A stretch of 48,802 bases of DNA from an uncultured Pelagibacteraceae bacterium (GTDB taxonomy: Bacteria; Pseudomonadota; Alphaproteobacteria; Pelagibacterales; Pelagibacteraceae): assembly GCA_902592935.1 (NCBI GenBank), contig CACJGD010000006.1, positions 1-48,802 of the forward strand, written 5' to 3'. The notes below the pieces were generated by a model. That model worked only from the letters and a program-made list of their open reading frames with translations, did not search any database and was not told the origin of the DNA. The translations under genes were made by a program, and so were the position numbers. Positions 35,213-47,198 of this stretch are shown here, in pieces (the stretch's first letter is position 1; every line of letters starts with the position of its first letter).

Positions 35213-37591
35213 ATGGACGTCAAAATAACACTACCCTTACTTCCTTTAAGAGACATTGTGGTCTTCCCGAGTATGGTTATACCTCTATTTGTAGGTAGAG
35301 ATAAATCTATTTCTGCACTTAACGAAGTAATGAAAAAAGATAAAAAAATTATTTTAGTTACCCAAAAAAATTCAGAAATTGATGATCCTAAAAAAACAGA
35401 TGTTTTTATGTATGGGTGTGAAGGAAATATTTTACAATTATTAAAATTACCAGATGGAACAGTAAAAGTTTTAGTCGAAGGTATTAAAAGAGTAAAAATT
35501 TTAGACTTCAAGGATAACGAAAAATTTATAACCTGTGATTATACTAATTATAATGATATTTTTCCTAAAGATGAGGATTTGTTTCCATTAGCTACTACAG
35601 CTTTAAGAAGATTAGAAAAACTTACATCAATAAATAAAAAAATTTCTAATGAAACAATAAATACTATTAAACAATTAAAAGATCCGTCTCAAATTGGAGA
35701 CAATATTGCATCTCATATAACAGCTACTATTTCTGAAAAACAGCAAATTTTTGAGACGGTAGATGTAAAGAAAAGATTAAATGCCATAATTAAAATTATG
35801 GAAAATGAAACAAGTATTATTGGTGTTGAAAAGAGAATTAGAGGAAGAGTTAAAACCCAAATGGAAAAGACACAAAGAGAGTATTATCTAAATGAGCAAT
35901 TAAAAGCTATTCAGAAAGAACTTGGAGAAATTGAGGATGGTAAAGATGAAACAACCAGCTTAAACAAAGCAATTACAAAAGCTAAAATGCCTAAAGAGGT
36001 GGAAAAAAAATGTCTTCAGGAATTAAAAAAATTGAAAAATATGAGCCCTATGTCTGCTGAAGCAACAGTTGTTAGAAATTATTTAGATTGGATGACTGAT
36101 CTTCCATGGCATAAAAAAAGTGAGGTTGACATAGACCTAACCAAAGCTTTAAACATTCTTGATAAAGATCATTTTGGATTAGAAAAAGTTAAAGAACGAA
36201 TAATTGAATTTTTAGCTGTTCAAAAAAGAATGGAAAAAATTAAGGGTCCAATTTTATGTTTAGTTGGACCTCCAGGTGTAGGAAAAACATCACTAGGTAA
36301 ATCAATCGCAAAAGCAACAAACAGAGAATTTGTTAGAATGTCTGTTGGAGGTATGAGAGATGAAGCAGAAATTAGAGGTCATAGACGAACATACATTGGA
36401 TCTTTACCCGGTAAAATTATTCAGATGATGAAAAAAGCTGGAACAAAAAATCCACTAATTCTTTTAGATGAAATAGATAAAATTGGGAATGATTATAGAG
36501 GAGATCCTTCATCAGCACTATTAGAAGCTTTGGATCCAGAACAAAATACAACGTTTAATGATCATTATTTAGAGGTAGATTATGATTTATCTGATGTAAT
36601 GTTCGTAACAACGGCAAACACATTAAATATTTTACCTCCTCTTTTGGACAGAATGGAAGTAATTAGATTAGCTGGTTATACAGAAGATGAGAAAATAAAC
36701 ATTGCAAATAAATATTTGTTACCAAAACAAATTAAAGACAACGGCGTAAAAGAAAAAGAAATGAACTTAGATGACAATATAATTAAAGAAGTTATTAGAG
36801 GTTATACCAAAGAGTCGGGTGTTAGAAATCTTGAAAGAGAAATTTCCAAACTTGCAAGAAAAGTAGTTAAAAAAATTGTCGCTGGAGAAGAAAATGAGGT
36901 TGAGATAAATAACAAAAATTTATCTGATTTTTTAGGAGTTCCAAAATTTAAATTTGGAGAATTAGAGACAGAAAATAGAGTTGGTATAGTCACTGGTCTT
37001 GCTTGGACAGAGTATGGAGGTGAAATTTTAAAGATTGAAACTGCAACTATGCCTGGTAAAGGAAGAATGCAAATTACAGGTAAACTAGGAGATGTTATGC
37101 AGGAGTCAGTGAAAGCAGCTAAATCTTTTGTAAGATCAAAATGTTTAGAATATGGCATTATTCCACCTATATTTGAAAAAAAAGATTTTCATATACATGT
37201 TCCTGAGGGTGCTACTCCTAAAGATGGTCCTTCAGCAGGCATAGGTATGGTAACTTCTATCGTATCCTCAATTACTAATATTCCAGTGAGAAGAGATGTA
37301 GCGATGACTGGAGAAGTAACATTAACTGGCCAAGTTCTACCTATTGGTGGCCTAAAGGAAAAATTATTAGCTGCACATAGAGCGGGAATTAAAGAAGTTT
37401 TAATACCAAAAGAAAACGAGAAAGATTTAGTTGATATGCCGAAAAAAATTATTGACGATATAAAGATAACTCCAGTAGAATATGCCGATCAAGTAGTAAA
37501 AATTGCATTGACAAAGGAACTTAAACCAACTGAGTGGGTGGAGGTCGATATATCCAAAAAAGACGACAAATCTCAAGCTAGTATTCAATAA
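35213..37591 (+). CDS. lon: ATP-dependent Lon protease
   Basis: Single-chain AAA+ protease of 792 aa. The N-terminal substrate domain starts with LPLLPLRDIVVFP; Walker A GPPGVGKT is at residues 352-359. The Ser-Lys dyad is Ser674 in PKDGPSAG and Lys717 in GGLKEKLLAAHR, spaced 43 residues apart as in E. coli Lon. A TATAAT at 35192-35197 preceded by the palindrome ATTCTAGAAT may be its own promoter region, giving a very short leader. Confidence 0.97.
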   Translation: MDVKITLPLLPLRDIVVFPSMVIPLFVGRDKSISALNEVMKKDKKIILVTQKNSEIDDPKKTDVFMYGCEGNILQLLKLPDGTVKVLVEGIKRVKILDFKDNEKFITCDYTNYNDIFPKDEDLFPLATTALRRLEKLTSINKKISNETINTIKQLKDPSQIGDNIASHITATISEKQQIFETVDVKKRLNAIIKIMENETSIIGVEKRIRGRVKTQMEKTQREYYLNEQLKAIQKELGEIEDGKDETTSLNKAITKAKMPKEVEKKCLQELKKLKNMSPMSAEATVVRNYLDWMTDLPWHKKSEVDIDLTKALNILDKDHFGLEKVKERIIEFLAVQKRMEKIKGPILCLVGPPGVGKTSLGKSIAKATNREFVRMSVGGMRDEAEIRGHRRTYIGSLPGKIIQMMKKAGTKNPLILLDEIDKIGNDYRGDPSSALLEALDPEQNTTFNDHYLEVDYDLSDVMFVTTANTLNILPPLLDRMEVIRLAGYTEDEKINIANKYLLPKQIKDNGVKEKEMNLDDNIIKEVIRGYTKESGVRNLEREISKLARKVVKKIVAGEENEVEINNKNLSDFLGVPKFKFGELETENRVGIVTGLAWTEYGGEILKIETATMPGKGRMQITGKLGDVMQESVKAAKSFVRSKCLEYGIIPPIFEKKDFHIHVPEGATPKDGPSAGIGMVTSIVSSITNIPVRRDVAMTGEVTLTGQVLPIGGLKEKLLAAHRAGIKEVLIPKENEKDLVDMPKKIIDDIKITPVEYADQVVKIALTKELKPTEWVEVDISKKDDKSQASIQ

Positions 37592-37787
37592 ATCTAAAAA
37601 ATATTTTAATCTTACACTTCAATAATAACTCTAGTTTTATTTTTGTTAAGTAATTATACCTATTTTTAAAAGCGAAAAAAAAATCTAGAAAAAAATAGTA
37701 ATTAGATAGGTTTTTTTTAAAAAATCTTTTTTGATTTAAAAAGTTAAAAAAACAAGAAATATAGGCAATTTTAAGTGTTAATAGACC
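37592..37787. other. AT-rich intergenic stretch after lon
   Basis: No ORF or RNA gene was recognised here. ACCTAT near 37659 and ATAGGT near 37707 followed by T8 could form a weak terminator for lon, but the stem is only six bases with a long interior, so it is not called as one. Confidence 0.4.
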
Positions 37788-37815
37788 TTGACGTAGGTTT
37801 TCTAAAGGATATAAA
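37788..37815 (+). promoter_or_regulatory. Predicted promoter of the tRNA-Val/tRNA-Asp pair
   Basis: TTGACG at 37788-37793 and TATAAA at 37810-37815 with a 16-base spacer, ending 18 bases before tRNA-Val. This is one of the best sigma-70 matches in the window. Confidence 0.65.
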
Positions 37816-37833
37816 ACAATTGATTTTGGTAAT

Positions 37834-37909
37834 GGGCGGTTAGCTCAGTTGGTAGAGCATCTCGTTTACACCGAGGGGGTCAAAGGTTCGAGTCCTTTAC
37901 TGCCCACCA
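37834..37909 (+). tRNA. tRNA-Val (anticodon UAC)
   Basis: A 76-base cloverleaf. The acceptor GGGCGGT pairs with ACTGCCC, followed by A and encoded CCA. The D arm is TAGCTCAGTTGGTAGAGC. The anticodon stem TCTCG/CGAGG encloses TTTACAC, giving anticodon TAC. The T arm contains GGTTCGAGTCC. Confidence 0.96.
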
Positions 37910-37920
37910 AAATAATAAGT

Positions 37921-37997
37921 GGGGGTGTAGCTCAGTTGGTTAGAGCGATCGCCTGTCACGCGATAGGTCGAGGGTTCGAGTCCCTTCACTCCCGCCA
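37921..37997 (+). tRNA. tRNA-Asp (anticodon GUC)
   Basis: A 77-base cloverleaf. The acceptor GGGGGTG pairs with CACTCCC with discriminator G, the usual aspartate identity base, and encoded CCA. The anticodon loop CTGTCAC lies in the stem TCGCC region with anticodon GTC. It follows tRNA-Val by 11 bases and is probably cotranscribed. About 155 bases without a gene separate it from nuoA. Confidence 0.96.
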
Positions 37998-38152
37998 CTT
38001 TTAATGACTCTTTCATAATTTACTAAACTGTTGATATTGTTGAGTTTTTCAGCATACTCCTCATAAGTACTTGATTTTGTTGTCTTTTTTTTTATTAAAA
38101 ATGTGACGTATCTACACTTCAACAACAAATTAAAACTGATATATAGACATCC

Positions 38153-38521
38153 ATGTTATCTGATTTTCTTAAAGATTACTTACCAATAATAATTTTCCTA
38201 ATCATAGCTTTAGGATTAAGTTCAGCATTTGTGGTAATTAATTTTATTCTATCGCCAAAAAAACCTGATCCAGAAAAACTATCAGCTTACGAATGTGGAT
38301 TTGAACCATTCGAAGATTCTAGACTTGAGTTTGATGTTAGATTTTATTTAGTTGCAATCTTATTTATTATATTTGATTTAGAAATAGCCTTTCTATTTCC
38401 ATGGGCAATTTCATTGGGCAATATCGGATTACTTGGTTTTTCATCAATGATGATCTTTCTATTCATTCTTACGATTGGTTTTATTTATGAATGGAAAAAA
38501 GGCGCTTTAGACTGGGAATAA
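38153..38521 (+). CDS. nuoA: NADH-quinone oxidoreductase subunit A
   Basis: Membrane subunit of complex I, 122 aa with three helices. The conserved loop [26 protein letters not shown], including the Cys-containing ECGFEP segment, identifies it. It is the first gene of the nuo operon. Confidence 0.96.
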   Translation: MLSDFLKDYLPIIIFLIIALGLSSAFVVINFILSPKKPDPEKLSAYECGFEPFEDSRLEFDVRFYLVAILFIIFDLEIAFLFPWAISLGNIGLLGFSSMMIFLFILTIGFIYEWKKGALDWE

Positions 38522-38534
38522 AATTATAAATTTA

Positions 38535-39050
38535 ATGAATAATAAAATAGATCAAGTTCCAGAGGAATTTAAACAACTTGCAGATGATTTTAGCAAGAAT
38601 GGATTTATAACCACATCACTAGATAATTTAATTAATTGGTCAAGATCTGGATCGCTTCATTGGATGACATTTGGCCTTGCTTGTTGCGCTGTTGAAATGA
38701 TGCAAACTTCTATGCCAAGGTATGATCTTGAAAGATTTGGTGCAGCACCAAGAGCTTCTCCAAGACAATCTGATGTAATGATTGTAGCTGGTACTTTAAC
38801 CAATAAAATGGCACCAGCGCTTAGAAAAGTTTATGATCAAATGCCAGAACCTAGATACGTTATTTCGATGGGAAGTTGCGCGAATGGTGGAGGTTATTAT
38901 CATTACTCTTATTCAGTTGTAAGAGGTTGTGATCGTATTGTTCCTGTTGATGTGTATGTACCAGGATGTCCTCCTTCAGCAGAAGCGTTGTTGTACGGTA
39001 TTCTTCAATTACAAAAAAAAATCAGAGATAAAGGTTCTTTTATTAGATAG
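38535..39050 (+). CDS. nuoB: NADH-quinone oxidoreductase subunit B
   Basis: Peripheral subunit of 171 aa carrying cluster N2, which passes electrons to ubiquinone. The ligands are the adjacent Cys pair in [10 protein letters not shown], the Cys in GSCANGGG and the Cys in PGCPPSAE. The [19 protein letters not shown] segment is strongly conserved. Confidence 0.97.
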   Translation: MNNKIDQVPEEFKQLADDFSKNGFITTSLDNLINWSRSGSLHWMTFGLACCAVEMMQTSMPRYDLERFGAAPRASPRQSDVMIVAGTLTNKMAPALRKVYDQMPEPRYVISMGSCANGGGYYHYSYSVVRGCDRIVPVDVYVPGCPPSAEALLYGILQLQKKIRDKGSFIR

Positions 39051-39052
39051 TT

Positions 39053-39658
39053 ATGAAAAATTTAGAAGATTTAGAAAAAAAAATAAATTCAGAATTAAAT
39101 ACTAAAATTAATAAAACAACAATTAAACATAATCAAATTTATCTTGAGACTGATAAAGATGATTTAATAGATATATGTTTGTTTTTGAAAACTAATAATG
39201 ATACTAAATTTAAACAACTAATAGATATTACTGTTGTTGATTATCCTGAAAGAAACCAAAGATTCGATGTAGTTTACTTGTTTTTAAGTCATGAATTTAA
39301 CCAAAGAATAGTTTTAAAATATTCAATTTCAGAGAATGAAGTTATACCATCTTTAACAAGCATCTTCCCTTCAGCAAACTGGATGGAAAGAGAGGTATTT
39401 GATATGTATGGTGTTTCATTTAAAGATCATCCAGATTTGAGAAGAATTCTAACTGATTATGGTTTTGAGGGCCATCCACTAAGAAAAGACTTTCCACTCA
39501 CAGGTCATACTGAGGTCAGATACAGTGAAGATGAAAAAAAAGTTATTAGCGAACCAGTAAAATTAGAACAAAATTTTAGAAATTTTGATTACGAAAGTCC
39601 TTGGGAAGGAACTAAATATATAAAAGATGAAATAGATAATAATGACAAAAAAAATTAA
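39053..39658 (+). CDS. nuoC: NADH-quinone oxidoreductase subunit C
   Basis: Hydrophilic 201-aa (30-kDa) subunit. The signature [25 protein letters not shown] and [15 protein letters not shown] are diagnostic. It is a separate gene from nuoD, as in alphaproteobacteria and mitochondria, and overlaps nuoD by 17 bases. Confidence 0.96.
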   Translation: MKNLEDLEKKINSELNTKINKTTIKHNQIYLETDKDDLIDICLFLKTNNDTKFKQLIDITVVDYPERNQRFDVVYLFLSHEFNQRIVLKYSISENEVIPSLTSIFPSANWMEREVFDMYGVSFKDHPDLRRILTDYGFEGHPLRKDFPLTGHTEVRYSEDEKKVISEPVKLEQNFRNFDYESPWEGTKYIKDEIDNNDKKN

Positions 39659-40817
39659 AAATTTAAATTTAAATTTTGGACCACAGCATCCAGCTGCACA
39701 CGGAGTTTTGAGGTTAATATTAGAATTGGATGGTGAAATTGTTGAAAAAGCTGACCCACATATTGGTTTGTTGCATAGAGGAACTGAGAAATTAATTGAA
39801 AATAAAACATATATGCAAGCAGTACCTTATTTTGATCGATTAGATTATGTGGCTCCAATGAACCAAGAGCATGCGTTTGCATTAGCAGTTGAAAAAATTC
39901 TTAAAATTGATGTTCCTATTAGAGCACAATTCATAAGAGTGATATTTTGTGAAATTGGAAGAATTTTAAGTCATATATTAAATGTTACAACACAAGCTAT
40001 GGATGTTGGGGCTTTAACTCCAACCTTATGGGGATTTGAAGAAAGAGAAAAATTAATGGGTTTCTATGAGAGAGTTTCTGGTTCTAGACTTCATGCAAAC
40101 TATTTCAGAGCTGGTGGAGTTCATCAAGATTTGCCCCAAGGACTTGAAGAAGATATTGCTAACTTTTGTGAAAGCTTTCCAAAAATAATAAATGATTTAG
40201 AAAGCTTATTAACTGATAACAGAATATTTAAACAACGTAATGTTGATATTGGTGTGGTTACTAAACAAGATGCTCTAGATTATTCATTTTCTGGAGTAAT
40301 GATTAGAGGATCAGGGGTTCCATGGGATTTAAGAAAATCTCAACCTTATGATTGTTATGAAAATTTAGATTTCAAAGTACCAGTAGGAAAAAATGGAGAT
40401 TGTTATGATAGATATTTATGTCGAATTGAAGAAATGAAAGAGAGCGTATCTATAATTAAACAATGTTTATTAAAAATGGAAAAAGGACCTATTAAATCTT
40501 TGGATGGAAAAATTAGTCCACCATCTAAAAAAGATATAAAACAATCAATGGAAGCACTCATCCATCATTTTAAACTTTTTACAGAGGGTTATAGAGTTCC
40601 TAAAGACGAGATATATACTGCTGTTGAAGCTCCAAAAGGTGAGTTTGGAGTTTATCTGATATCTGATGGATCTAGCAAACCCTACAAATGTAAAATAAGA
40701 GCCCCTGGTTTTTCTCACTTGCAATCAATGGATTATTTAATTAAAGGTCACATGCTAGCAGATGTTCCCGCAGTACTTGGTTCACTTGATATTGTATTTG
40801 GGGAGGTTGACAGATGA
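39642..40817 (+). CDS. nuoD: NADH-quinone oxidoreductase subunit D
   Basis: The 49-kDa subunit, 391 aa, which shapes the quinone site with NuoB. It starts with [15 protein letters not shown], including the HxxxH residues of the quinone pocket, and contains [13 protein letters not shown] and the C-terminal PSFSHL-like APGFSHLQ and DIVFGEVDR. The start lies inside nuoC, so translation is probably coupled. Confidence 0.97.
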   Translation: MTKKIKNLNLNFGPQHPAAHGVLRLILELDGEIVEKADPHIGLLHRGTEKLIENKTYMQAVPYFDRLDYVAPMNQEHAFALAVEKILKIDVPIRAQFIRVIFCEIGRILSHILNVTTQAMDVGALTPTLWGFEEREKLMGFYERVSGSRLHANYFRAGGVHQDLPQGLEEDIANFCESFPKIINDLESLLTDNRIFKQRNVDIGVVTKQDALDYSFSGVMIRGSGVPWDLRKSQPYDCYENLDFKVPVGKNGDCYDRYLCRIEEMKESVSIIKQCLLKMEKGPIKSLDGKISPPSKKDIKQSMEALIHHFKLFTEGYRVPKDEIYTAVEAPKGEFGVYLISDGSSKPYKCKIRAPGFSHLQSMDYLIKGHMLADVPAVLGSLDIVFGEVDR

Positions 40818-41422
40818 GTTTGAGAAGACCTGCAAAAAATCAACCAGAAAATTTTGAATTTAATAGTTCATCTTTAGATGCTGCTAACAAAATTGTATCA
40901 AAATATCCAGATGGTAAACAACAAAGTGCTGTAATGGCATTGCTTTACATAGCTCAAAGACAGCACGCTAATTGGATACCATTAGCTGCAATGAAGTATA
41001 TAGCAAAATTTTTAGACATGCCTTACATAAAAGTTTATGAAGTAGCAACCTTTTACACCATGTATAATTTATCTCCTGTTGGAAAACATTTTATACAAGT
41101 TTGTACAACAACTCCTTGCATGATTAGAGGAGCAAGTAAATTAGTTGAAGCTTGTAAAGAAAAAATATCAGAAAATGAATGCGAATTATCAAGTGATAAA
41201 AGCTGTTCATGGATGGAAGTTGAGTGTTTAGGTGCATGTGTTAATGCGCCTATGATGCAAATTAATGATGATTACTATGAAGACTTAGATAAAGATAAAA
41301 CGCTTAAAATTTTAGATCAAATTTTAAAAGGTGAAACTCCAAAACCAGGTTCTTATAGAGGAAGGATAAATAATGAACCTGAAAATAACAGAAAAACATT
41401 AATGGATTATAAAAATGCTTAA
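40814..41422 (+). CDS. nuoE: NADH-quinone oxidoreductase subunit E
   Basis: The 24-kDa subunit, 202 aa, with a [2Fe-2S] cluster (N1a). The ligands are the cysteines in [11 protein letters not shown] and [12 protein letters not shown] helical N-terminal domain precedes them. Its ATG overlaps the nuoD stop by 4 bases and its end overlaps nuoF by 8 bases. Confidence 0.96.
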   Translation: MSLRRPAKNQPENFEFNSSSLDAANKIVSKYPDGKQQSAVMALLYIAQRQHANWIPLAAMKYIAKFLDMPYIKVYEVATFYTMYNLSPVGKHFIQVCTTTPCMIRGASKLVEACKEKISENECELSSDKSCSWMEVECLGACVNAPMMQINDDYYEDLDKDKTLKILDQILKGETPKPGSYRGRINNEPENNRKTLMDYKNA

Positions 41423-42746
41423 GGATCAAGATAGAATATTCAAAAATTTGTATAACGATATGGGTTCTGATGTTGCCTCTTCTCAAAAAAGAGGTGATTG
41501 GGTTAACACTAAAGAAATTACTGATAAAGGTAGAGATTGGATTATAAATGAAATTAAAGACTCTCAACTTAGAGGTAGAGGTGGTGCAGGATTTCCAACT
41601 GGTTTAAAATGGTCTTTTGCTCCTAAAGAAGTAGGCTCTAGACCACACTATTTAGTAATAAACGGCGATGAGTCAGAACCAGGCACTTGTAAAGATAGAG
41701 ATATCTTAAGATTTGAGCCGCATAAATTAATTGAAGGGTGTTTAATAACATCCTACGCAGTCCAAGCACATGTTTGTTATATCTATATAAGAGGTGAATA
41801 CTTTGTTGAAGGTCAAAAACTTCAAACAGCAATTGATGAGGCTTATGAAAAAAAATTATTAGGTAAAAATGCAGCAGGTACTGGTTGGGATTTAGACATT
41901 TATATTCATTATGGCGCTGGAGCTTATATTTGTGGTGAGGAAACAGCTTTATTAGAAAGTATAGAAGGTAAAAAGGGGCAACCTAGATTGAAACCACCAT
42001 TCCCAGCCCTAATCGGTCTTTACGGATGTCCAACAATAATAAACAATGTGGAAACTATAGCTGTAGTCCCAACTATTCTTAGAAAAGGTGGCAAATGGTT
42101 TGCATCTCTTGGAAGAGAAAAAAATACTGGTACAAAAATATTTTGTATTTCAGGAAATGTAAATACACCGTGTAACGTTGAGGAAGAAATGAATATTCCA
42201 TTAAAAGAATTAATAGAGGTTCATGCAGGAGGTGTTATTGGAGGATGGGATAACTTGCAAGCAGTTATTCCAGGAGGTTCGTCAATGCCATTAATTCCAA
42301 AAGAAAAATGTGAGACCTTAACTATGGATTTTGATTCTCTTATGGCAGAAAAAAGTGGTTTAGGAACAGCTGGAATTGTTGTGATTAATAAGGACCAAGA
42401 TATCATTAAATGTATGGCTAGAATTGCAAGGTTTTATAAACACGAAAGTTGTGGTCAATGTACGCCTTGTAGAGAGGGATCTGGTTGGATGTGGAGAATG
42501 CTTGAAAGAATGACAAAAGGTGATGCCACTAAAGATGAAGTTGATATGTTAGGCGATGTTACTAATCAAATAGCCGGACATACAATTTGCGCTTTTGGAG
42601 AAGGGTCTTCATGGCCAGTTCAAGGACTTTTAAGACATTTTAAAAAAGAAATAGAGAAGAGAAATAATTTGGATCCTATTGTTCAGAAAAAAAATAATAT
42701 TCCTTATTTAGTGGATCAACACTTATTGGATAAAAAAAATGCTTAA
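41415..42746 (+). CDS. nuoF: NADH-quinone oxidoreductase subunit F
   Basis: NADH-oxidising 51-kDa subunit of 443 aa. The nucleotide-binding block [14 protein letters not shown], the FMN segment [15 protein letters not shown] and [19 protein letters not shown], and the [4Fe-4S] N3 ligands in [12 protein letters not shown] plus a later Cys (HTICAFGEG) are all present. Confidence 0.97.
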   Translation: MLKDQDRIFKNLYNDMGSDVASSQKRGDWVNTKEITDKGRDWIINEIKDSQLRGRGGAGFPTGLKWSFAPKEVGSRPHYLVINGDESEPGTCKDRDILRFEPHKLIEGCLITSYAVQAHVCYIYIRGEYFVEGQKLQTAIDEAYEKKLLGKNAAGTGWDLDIYIHYGAGAYICGEETALLESIEGKKGQPRLKPPFPALIGLYGCPTIINNVETIAVVPTILRKGGKWFASLGREKNTGTKIFCISGNVNTPCNVEEEMNIPLKELIEVHAGGVIGGWDNLQAVIPGGSSMPLIPKEKCETLTMDFDSLMAEKSGLGTAGIVVINKDQDIIKCMARIARFYKHESCGQCTPCREGSGWMWRMLERMTKGDATKDEVDMLGDVTNQIAGHTICAFGEGSSWPVQGLLRHFKKEIEKRNNLDPIVQKKNNIPYLVDQHLLDKKNA

Positions 42747-44769
42747 ATTAAAAGTAAATGACATTGATGTTGAAGTAGAAGAGGGTTTAACAGTACTACA
42801 AGCATGTGAAAAAGCTGGAGTAGAAATTCCAAGATTTTGTTATCATGAAAAATTATCTATAGCGGGTAATTGTAGAATGTGTTTAGTGGAGATGGAAAAA
42901 TCACCTAAACCAATTGCTTCATGCGCTATGCCAGCAGCTGAAGGGATGAATATAAAAACAAATACTGAATTTGTTGAAAAAGCAAGAAAAGGTGTGATGG
43001 AATTTTTATTGGCCAACCATCCTTTAGACTGTCCAGTATGCGATCAAGGTGGTGAATGTGATCTGCAAGATCAATCAATGTATTATGGTGTAGATAAATC
43101 AAGATTTAAAGAAAACAAAAGATTAGTTCCTGAAAAAAATATGGGACCATTAATAAAGACCCAGATGACAAGATGTATACATTGTACAAGATGCGTGCGA
43201 TTTGCAACTGAAGTTGCAGGCGTACCAGAACTAGGAGCTATAGGTAGAGGTGAAGATATGCAAATTACCACGTATCTAGAACAATCTATGCAATCAGAAC
43301 TATCAGCTAACGTAGTCGATCTTTGTCCAGTAGGAGCTCTAACCTCTAAACCTTATGTATTTGAGGCTAGACCTTGGGAATTAAAAAAAACAGAGACAAT
43401 TGACGTAATGGATGCGGTCGGTTCTAATATAAGAGTTGATACTTATGATTGGGAGGTAAAGAGAGTTTTACCAATCATTAATGAGGATATAAATGAAGAG
43501 TGGATTTCTGACAAAACTAGATATGCATGTGATGGACTTCTTCATCAACGATTAGATACTCCATTTATTAAATATAACAAAAAATTTGAGAAAGCTTCGT
43601 GGAGCGAAGTATATAAAATTATAAAATCTAAATTTGAAAATACAACAAAAGAAAAAATTTGCGGATTTGTTGGGGACTTAACTAACATGGAAACTAGCTA
43701 TATATTTAAAGAATTTTTTGAGAGAACACTTGACACAAAGAACTATGAGTCAAGATCAGATAATAGACTTGTAGATGTTTCCAAAAGAGAAAATTATTTA
43801 TTTAATGCCTCTATTAACGGAATAGAAGAAACAGATTTAATATTTTTAATAGGTACTAACCCAAGGTATGAGGCAACTATTTTAAATGCTAGAATTAGAA
43901 AATCTTATTTAAATAACAATACTAAAATTTTATCTTTAAATGATAATGGTGATTTAACATATCCTTACGAGAGTTTAGATGGAAATACCCAAACATTAAA
44001 AAATATTTTTGAGGGAACAAATGATTTATCTAAAATTATTTCTGACTCAAAAAAACCTATGATTATACTTGGAGAATCATTTCTAAGATTAAATTCAGCA
44101 GAGTTTTTGTATGAAAAAATATTAGAATTTTTAAAATATAACAAAAAATTTTCCGAGTATTGGAATCCTGTAAACATACTTTCTTGTGATGCTGCCTCAG
44201 TTGGAAATTTTGATCTTGGTTTAATTAACAATGAAAATAATTTATTAAATAATTTAAAGTCCAATAAATTTGATATTGTTTATTTAGTTGGTCAAGACAA
44301 TTTAGATTTTGTTAAAAAAGATGAGTTTGTAATTTATCAAGGCAGTCATGGCGATAAAGGAGCTGAAATTGCTGATATTATATTACCAGGATCAGCTTAT
44401 ACTGAGCAAGACGGATACTATACTAATTTAGAGGGAAAAGTTCAGAAAGCTTATAAAGCATCTTACCCACCAGGAGAAGCAAAAGAGGATTGGCAAATAA
44501 TTAATGAAATTGCTGAATTTATTAACAATAGAAAATTATTTAATGACAAAGAAGAACTAGAAAGTAGCATGTTTAATTACCTAAATCTTCAAAAAGAAAA
44601 ACAAAGTAAAGAATATGAAAAAAAGATAGTCAAAGATTTTCATGCCGAAAAATTAACAATAGACTTAAAACCATATTATTTTTCAAATATCATTGCAAGA
44701 TGTTCGAAGACTATGATTGAATGTAATAACTCAAAATTAAATTTTAAATCTACAGGTACAGAAGGTTAG
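42739..44769 (+). CDS. nuoG: NADH-quinone oxidoreductase subunit G
   Basis: The 75-kDa subunit, 676 aa, the short alphaproteobacterial form. The N-terminal ferredoxin domain has the N1b cysteines ([17 protein letters not shown]), followed by the His-Cys3 set for N5 ([17 protein letters not shown]) and the N4 set ([10 protein letters not shown]). A degenerate molybdopterin-oxidoreductase-like domain fills the rest. It overlaps nuoF by 8 bases. Confidence 0.96.
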   Translation: MLKLKVNDIDVEVEEGLTVLQACEKAGVEIPRFCYHEKLSIAGNCRMCLVEMEKSPKPIASCAMPAAEGMNIKTNTEFVEKARKGVMEFLLANHPLDCPVCDQGGECDLQDQSMYYGVDKSRFKENKRLVPEKNMGPLIKTQMTRCIHCTRCVRFATEVAGVPELGAIGRGEDMQITTYLEQSMQSELSANVVDLCPVGALTSKPYVFEARPWELKKTETIDVMDAVGSNIRVDTYDWEVKRVLPIINEDINEEWISDKTRYACDGLLHQRLDTPFIKYNKKFEKASWSEVYKIIKSKFENTTKEKICGFVGDLTNMETSYIFKEFFERTLDTKNYESRSDNRLVDVSKRENYLFNASINGIEETDLIFLIGTNPRYEATILNARIRKSYLNNNTKILSLNDNGDLTYPYESLDGNTQTLKNIFEGTNDLSKIISDSKKPMIILGESFLRLNSAEFLYEKILEFLKYNKKFSEYWNPVNILSCDAASVGNFDLGLINNENNLLNNLKSNKFDIVYLVGQDNLDFVKKDEFVIYQGSHGDKGAEIADIILPGSAYTEQDGYYTNLEGKVQKAYKASYPPGEAKEDWQIINEIAEFINNRKLFNDKEELESSMFNYLNLQKEKQSKEYEKKIVKDFHAEKLTIDLKPYYFSNIIARCSKTMIECNNSKLNFKSTGTEG

Positions 44770-44770
44770 C

Positions 44771-45769
44771 ATGGAATACCTAAATATTTTTTTCGATGAA
44801 GTATATAAAATATTATTTTTATTAGTTCCTGTTCTAGTGTCTGTGGCGATGATCGTTTGGCTTGATAGGAGAATTTGGGCTTTTGTACAAAAGCGACAAG
44901 GACCAAATGTTGTTGGCCCTTTTGGATTATTACAGTCTTTGGCTGACGCTTTAAAATATATCTTTAAGGAAATGATCATTCCTTCAAGTTCAAATAAAGT
45001 TATATTCATACTAGCTCCAATAGTAACAATGACCTTAGCGCTAATAGCTTGGGCAGTAATTCCATTTAGTGCAACTCAAGTATTAGCGGATATAAATGTT
45101 GGTATTCTTTACTTATTTGCAGTTTCATCATTAGGCGTATACGGAATTATAATGGGCGGTTGGGCCTCAAATTCAAAATATCCATTTCTAGGAGCAATTC
45201 GATCCGCGGCTCAAATGGTATCTTATGAGGTGTCTATTGGAGTAATTATAATAAACGTATTATTATGTGTTGGCTCGCTTAATTTAAATGACATTGTTAT
45301 TGCTCAGCAAAATGTATGGTTTGTAATTCCATTATTTCCAATGTTTGTAATTTTTTTTATTTCAGCTTTGGCTGAAACAAATAGACCTCCTTTCGATTTA
45401 CCAGAGGCAGAAGCGGAATTAGTTGCTGGATATCAAACTGAATATTCTGGCATGATGTATGCAATGTTTTGGTTAGGTGAATATGCAAACATTTTATTAA
45501 TGTGTGCAATGGGTGCGATATTGTTTTTAGGTGGCTGGTTATCACCTATTGAATTATATCCATTCACATTGATACCGGGAGCAATATGGTTGATTTTAAA
45601 AATCTTACTTTTATTTTTCTTATTTGCATTAGTTAAAGCAATTGTTCCACGATATAGATACGATCAACTTATGAGACTGGGTTGGAAGGTATTTCTTCCA
45701 TTGTCTTTAATTTGGGTAGTTCTTACAGCAAGTTTTTTATTTTATTTTAATCTTTTACCAGTGAACTAA
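44771..45769 (+). CDS. nuoH: NADH-quinone oxidoreductase subunit H
   Basis: Membrane subunit of 332 aa with about eight helices that forms the quinone channel. Key blocks are [21 protein letters not shown] and [27 protein letters not shown], the latter with the acidic residues thought to couple quinone reduction to proton movement. Confidence 0.97.
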   Translation: MEYLNIFFDEVYKILFLLVPVLVSVAMIVWLDRRIWAFVQKRQGPNVVGPFGLLQSLADALKYIFKEMIIPSSSNKVIFILAPIVTMTLALIAWAVIPFSATQVLADINVGILYLFAVSSLGVYGIIMGGWASNSKYPFLGAIRSAAQMVSYEVSIGVIIINVLLCVGSLNLNDIVIAQQNVWFVIPLFPMFVIFFISALAETNRPPFDLPEAEAELVAGYQTEYSGMMYAMFWLGEYANILLMCAMGAILFLGGWLSPIELYPFTLIPGAIWLILKILLLFFLFALVKAIVPRYRYDQLMRLGWKVFLPLSLIWVVLTASFLFYFNLLPVN

Positions 45770-45771
45770 TC

Positions 45772-46257
45772 ATGAATATTTCTAGATTTTTTAAAACAAT
45801 ATTTATGACAGATTTTCTTGGAGGATTATTCATGGCCTTAAAGGAATTTTTTAAACCAAAAAAAACAATAAATTATCCTTTTGAAAAAGGCAAAATAAGT
45901 CCGAGATTTAGAGGCGAGCATGCTTTAAGAAGATATCCAAATGGTGAAGAAAGATGCATTGCATGTAAATTATGCGAAGCTGTGTGTCCTGCGCAAGCTA
46001 TAACAATCGAGTCAGCACAGAGAGAAGATGGTAGTAGAAAAACAACTCGATATGACATAGACATGATGAAATGCATATATTGTGGCCTTTGTGAAGAGTC
46101 ATGTCCAGTAGATGCAATTGTTCAAGGTCCTAATTTTGAATTTTCTACAGAAACAAGAGAAGAGCTATATTACACAAAAGAAAAATTGTTAGATAATGGA
46201 GATAGATGGGAGAATGTTTTGGACGCTAATATTAAAGCTGACAATATACATAGATAA
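45772..46257 (+). CDS. nuoI: NADH-quinone oxidoreductase subunit I
   Basis: Peripheral ferredoxin-like subunit of 161 aa. Two [4Fe-4S] sets, [11 protein letters not shown] and [11 protein letters not shown], carry clusters N6a and N6b. An amphipathic N-terminal helix anchors it to the membrane, as in other NuoI/TYKY proteins. Confidence 0.97.
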   Translation: MNISRFFKTIFMTDFLGGLFMALKEFFKPKKTINYPFEKGKISPRFRGEHALRRYPNGEERCIACKLCEAVCPAQAITIESAQREDGSRKTTRYDIDMMKCIYCGLCEESCPVDAIVQGPNFEFSTETREELYYTKEKLLDNGDRWENVLDANIKADNIHR

Positions 46258-46259
46258 AA

Positions 46260-46892
46260 ATGATTGCACATGCTATTTTCTTTTATACTTTTTCTATAAT
46301 TGCTGTTGTTTCAGCTATAATGGTTACCGCTTCTAAAAATACTGTTCATTCAGTATTTTTCTTAATTCTTGATTTCATAAGTATTTCTTGTCTTTTCATT
46401 ATGATTGGTGCTGAATTTTTGGGAATGATAATGTTAATTGTTTATGTTGGGGCTGTGGCAGTTCTGTTTTTATTTGTTGTTATGATGTTAAATGTAGCCC
46501 AACAAAAAAATCAATGGTTCGCTGCAAAAGATAGTTCAAAACATATTCCAATAGGTCTGGTAATTAGTACTCTAATTTTTATTGAAATTATGATAGTTAT
46601 TGGAGGTTGGAAGTATAAACCAGATTTATTTGATATTAATAATTCTTTATCTCAAACCAGTGTAAGTAACACACATTCATTAGGTCAGATTTTATATACT
46701 GACTATATTCATGTGTTTCAAATAAGTGGGATGATCCTTTTAGTAGCTATGGTTGGTGCAATTGTTTTAACATTTAGACAAAGATCTGGAGTTAAAAGAC
46801 AAAGCTATATAAAGCAAATATCTAGAGAAAGAGCCGAAGGTGTTGAGGTGCTAGAGGTTCAGAGTAATAAAGGGGTTAAAATAGATGACTGA
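46260..46892 (+). CDS. nuoJ: NADH-quinone oxidoreductase subunit J
   Basis: Membrane subunit of 210 aa with five helices. The [28 protein letters not shown] segment is the conserved third helix with its pi-bulge region. The C-terminal tail is polar. The last 8 bases overlap nuoK. Confidence 0.95.
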   Translation: MIAHAIFFYTFSIIAVVSAIMVTASKNTVHSVFFLILDFISISCLFIMIGAEFLGMIMLIVYVGAVAVLFLFVVMMLNVAQQKNQWFAAKDSSKHIPIGLVISTLIFIEIMIVIGGWKYKPDLFDINNSLSQTSVSNTHSLGQILYTDYIHVFQISGMILLVAMVGAIVLTFRQRSGVKRQSYIKQISRERAEGVEVLEVQSNKGVKIDD

Positions 46893-47196
46893 GATAGGTT
46901 TAGGCCATTATTTAACTTTAGGAGCAGTGATTTTCTCAATCGGCGTTATTGGTATTTTCCTTAATAGGAAGAACATAATTGTTATATTAATGAGTATCGA
47001 ATTAATACTACTCGCTGTAAATATTAATTTAGTTGCTTTTTCAATTTTTTTAGGTGATTTGGCAGGACAAGTATTTACTTTATTTATTCTTACAGTTGCG
47101 GCCGCAGAAGCAGCAATAGGATTAGCAATTATAGTCGTGTATTTCAGAAATTCTGGAACAATACGAGTTGAAGAAATTGATAAGTTGAAAGGATAA
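46885..47196 (+). CDS. nuoK: NADH-quinone oxidoreductase subunit K
   Basis: Membrane subunit of 103 aa, three helices. The two conserved intramembrane glutamates are in [14 protein letters not shown] and [11 protein letters not shown], part of the central proton path. Confidence 0.96.
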   Translation: MTEIGLGHYLTLGAVIFSIGVIGIFLNRKNIIVILMSIELILLAVNINLVAFSIFLGDLAGQVFTLFILTVAAAEAAIGLAIIVVYFRNSGTIRVEEIDKLKG

Positions 47197-47198
47197 TC

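Noticed and set aside
36802..37158. 118-aa minus-strand ORF
   Set aside because: It is fully inside lon on the opposite strand, with no recognisable motif.
37592..37833. Possible CRISPR or small RNA in the AT-rich gap after lon
   Set aside because: No repeated unit is present, and the only structure is a weak six-base pairing; a tRNA promoter explains the end of the gap.
37940..38128. 62-aa minus-strand ORF ending in a GGSEGTRTLDLSRDRRSL-like sequence
   Set aside because: It is the reverse complement of tRNA-Asp plus the gap before nuoA. This is a well-known false protein produced from tRNA genes.
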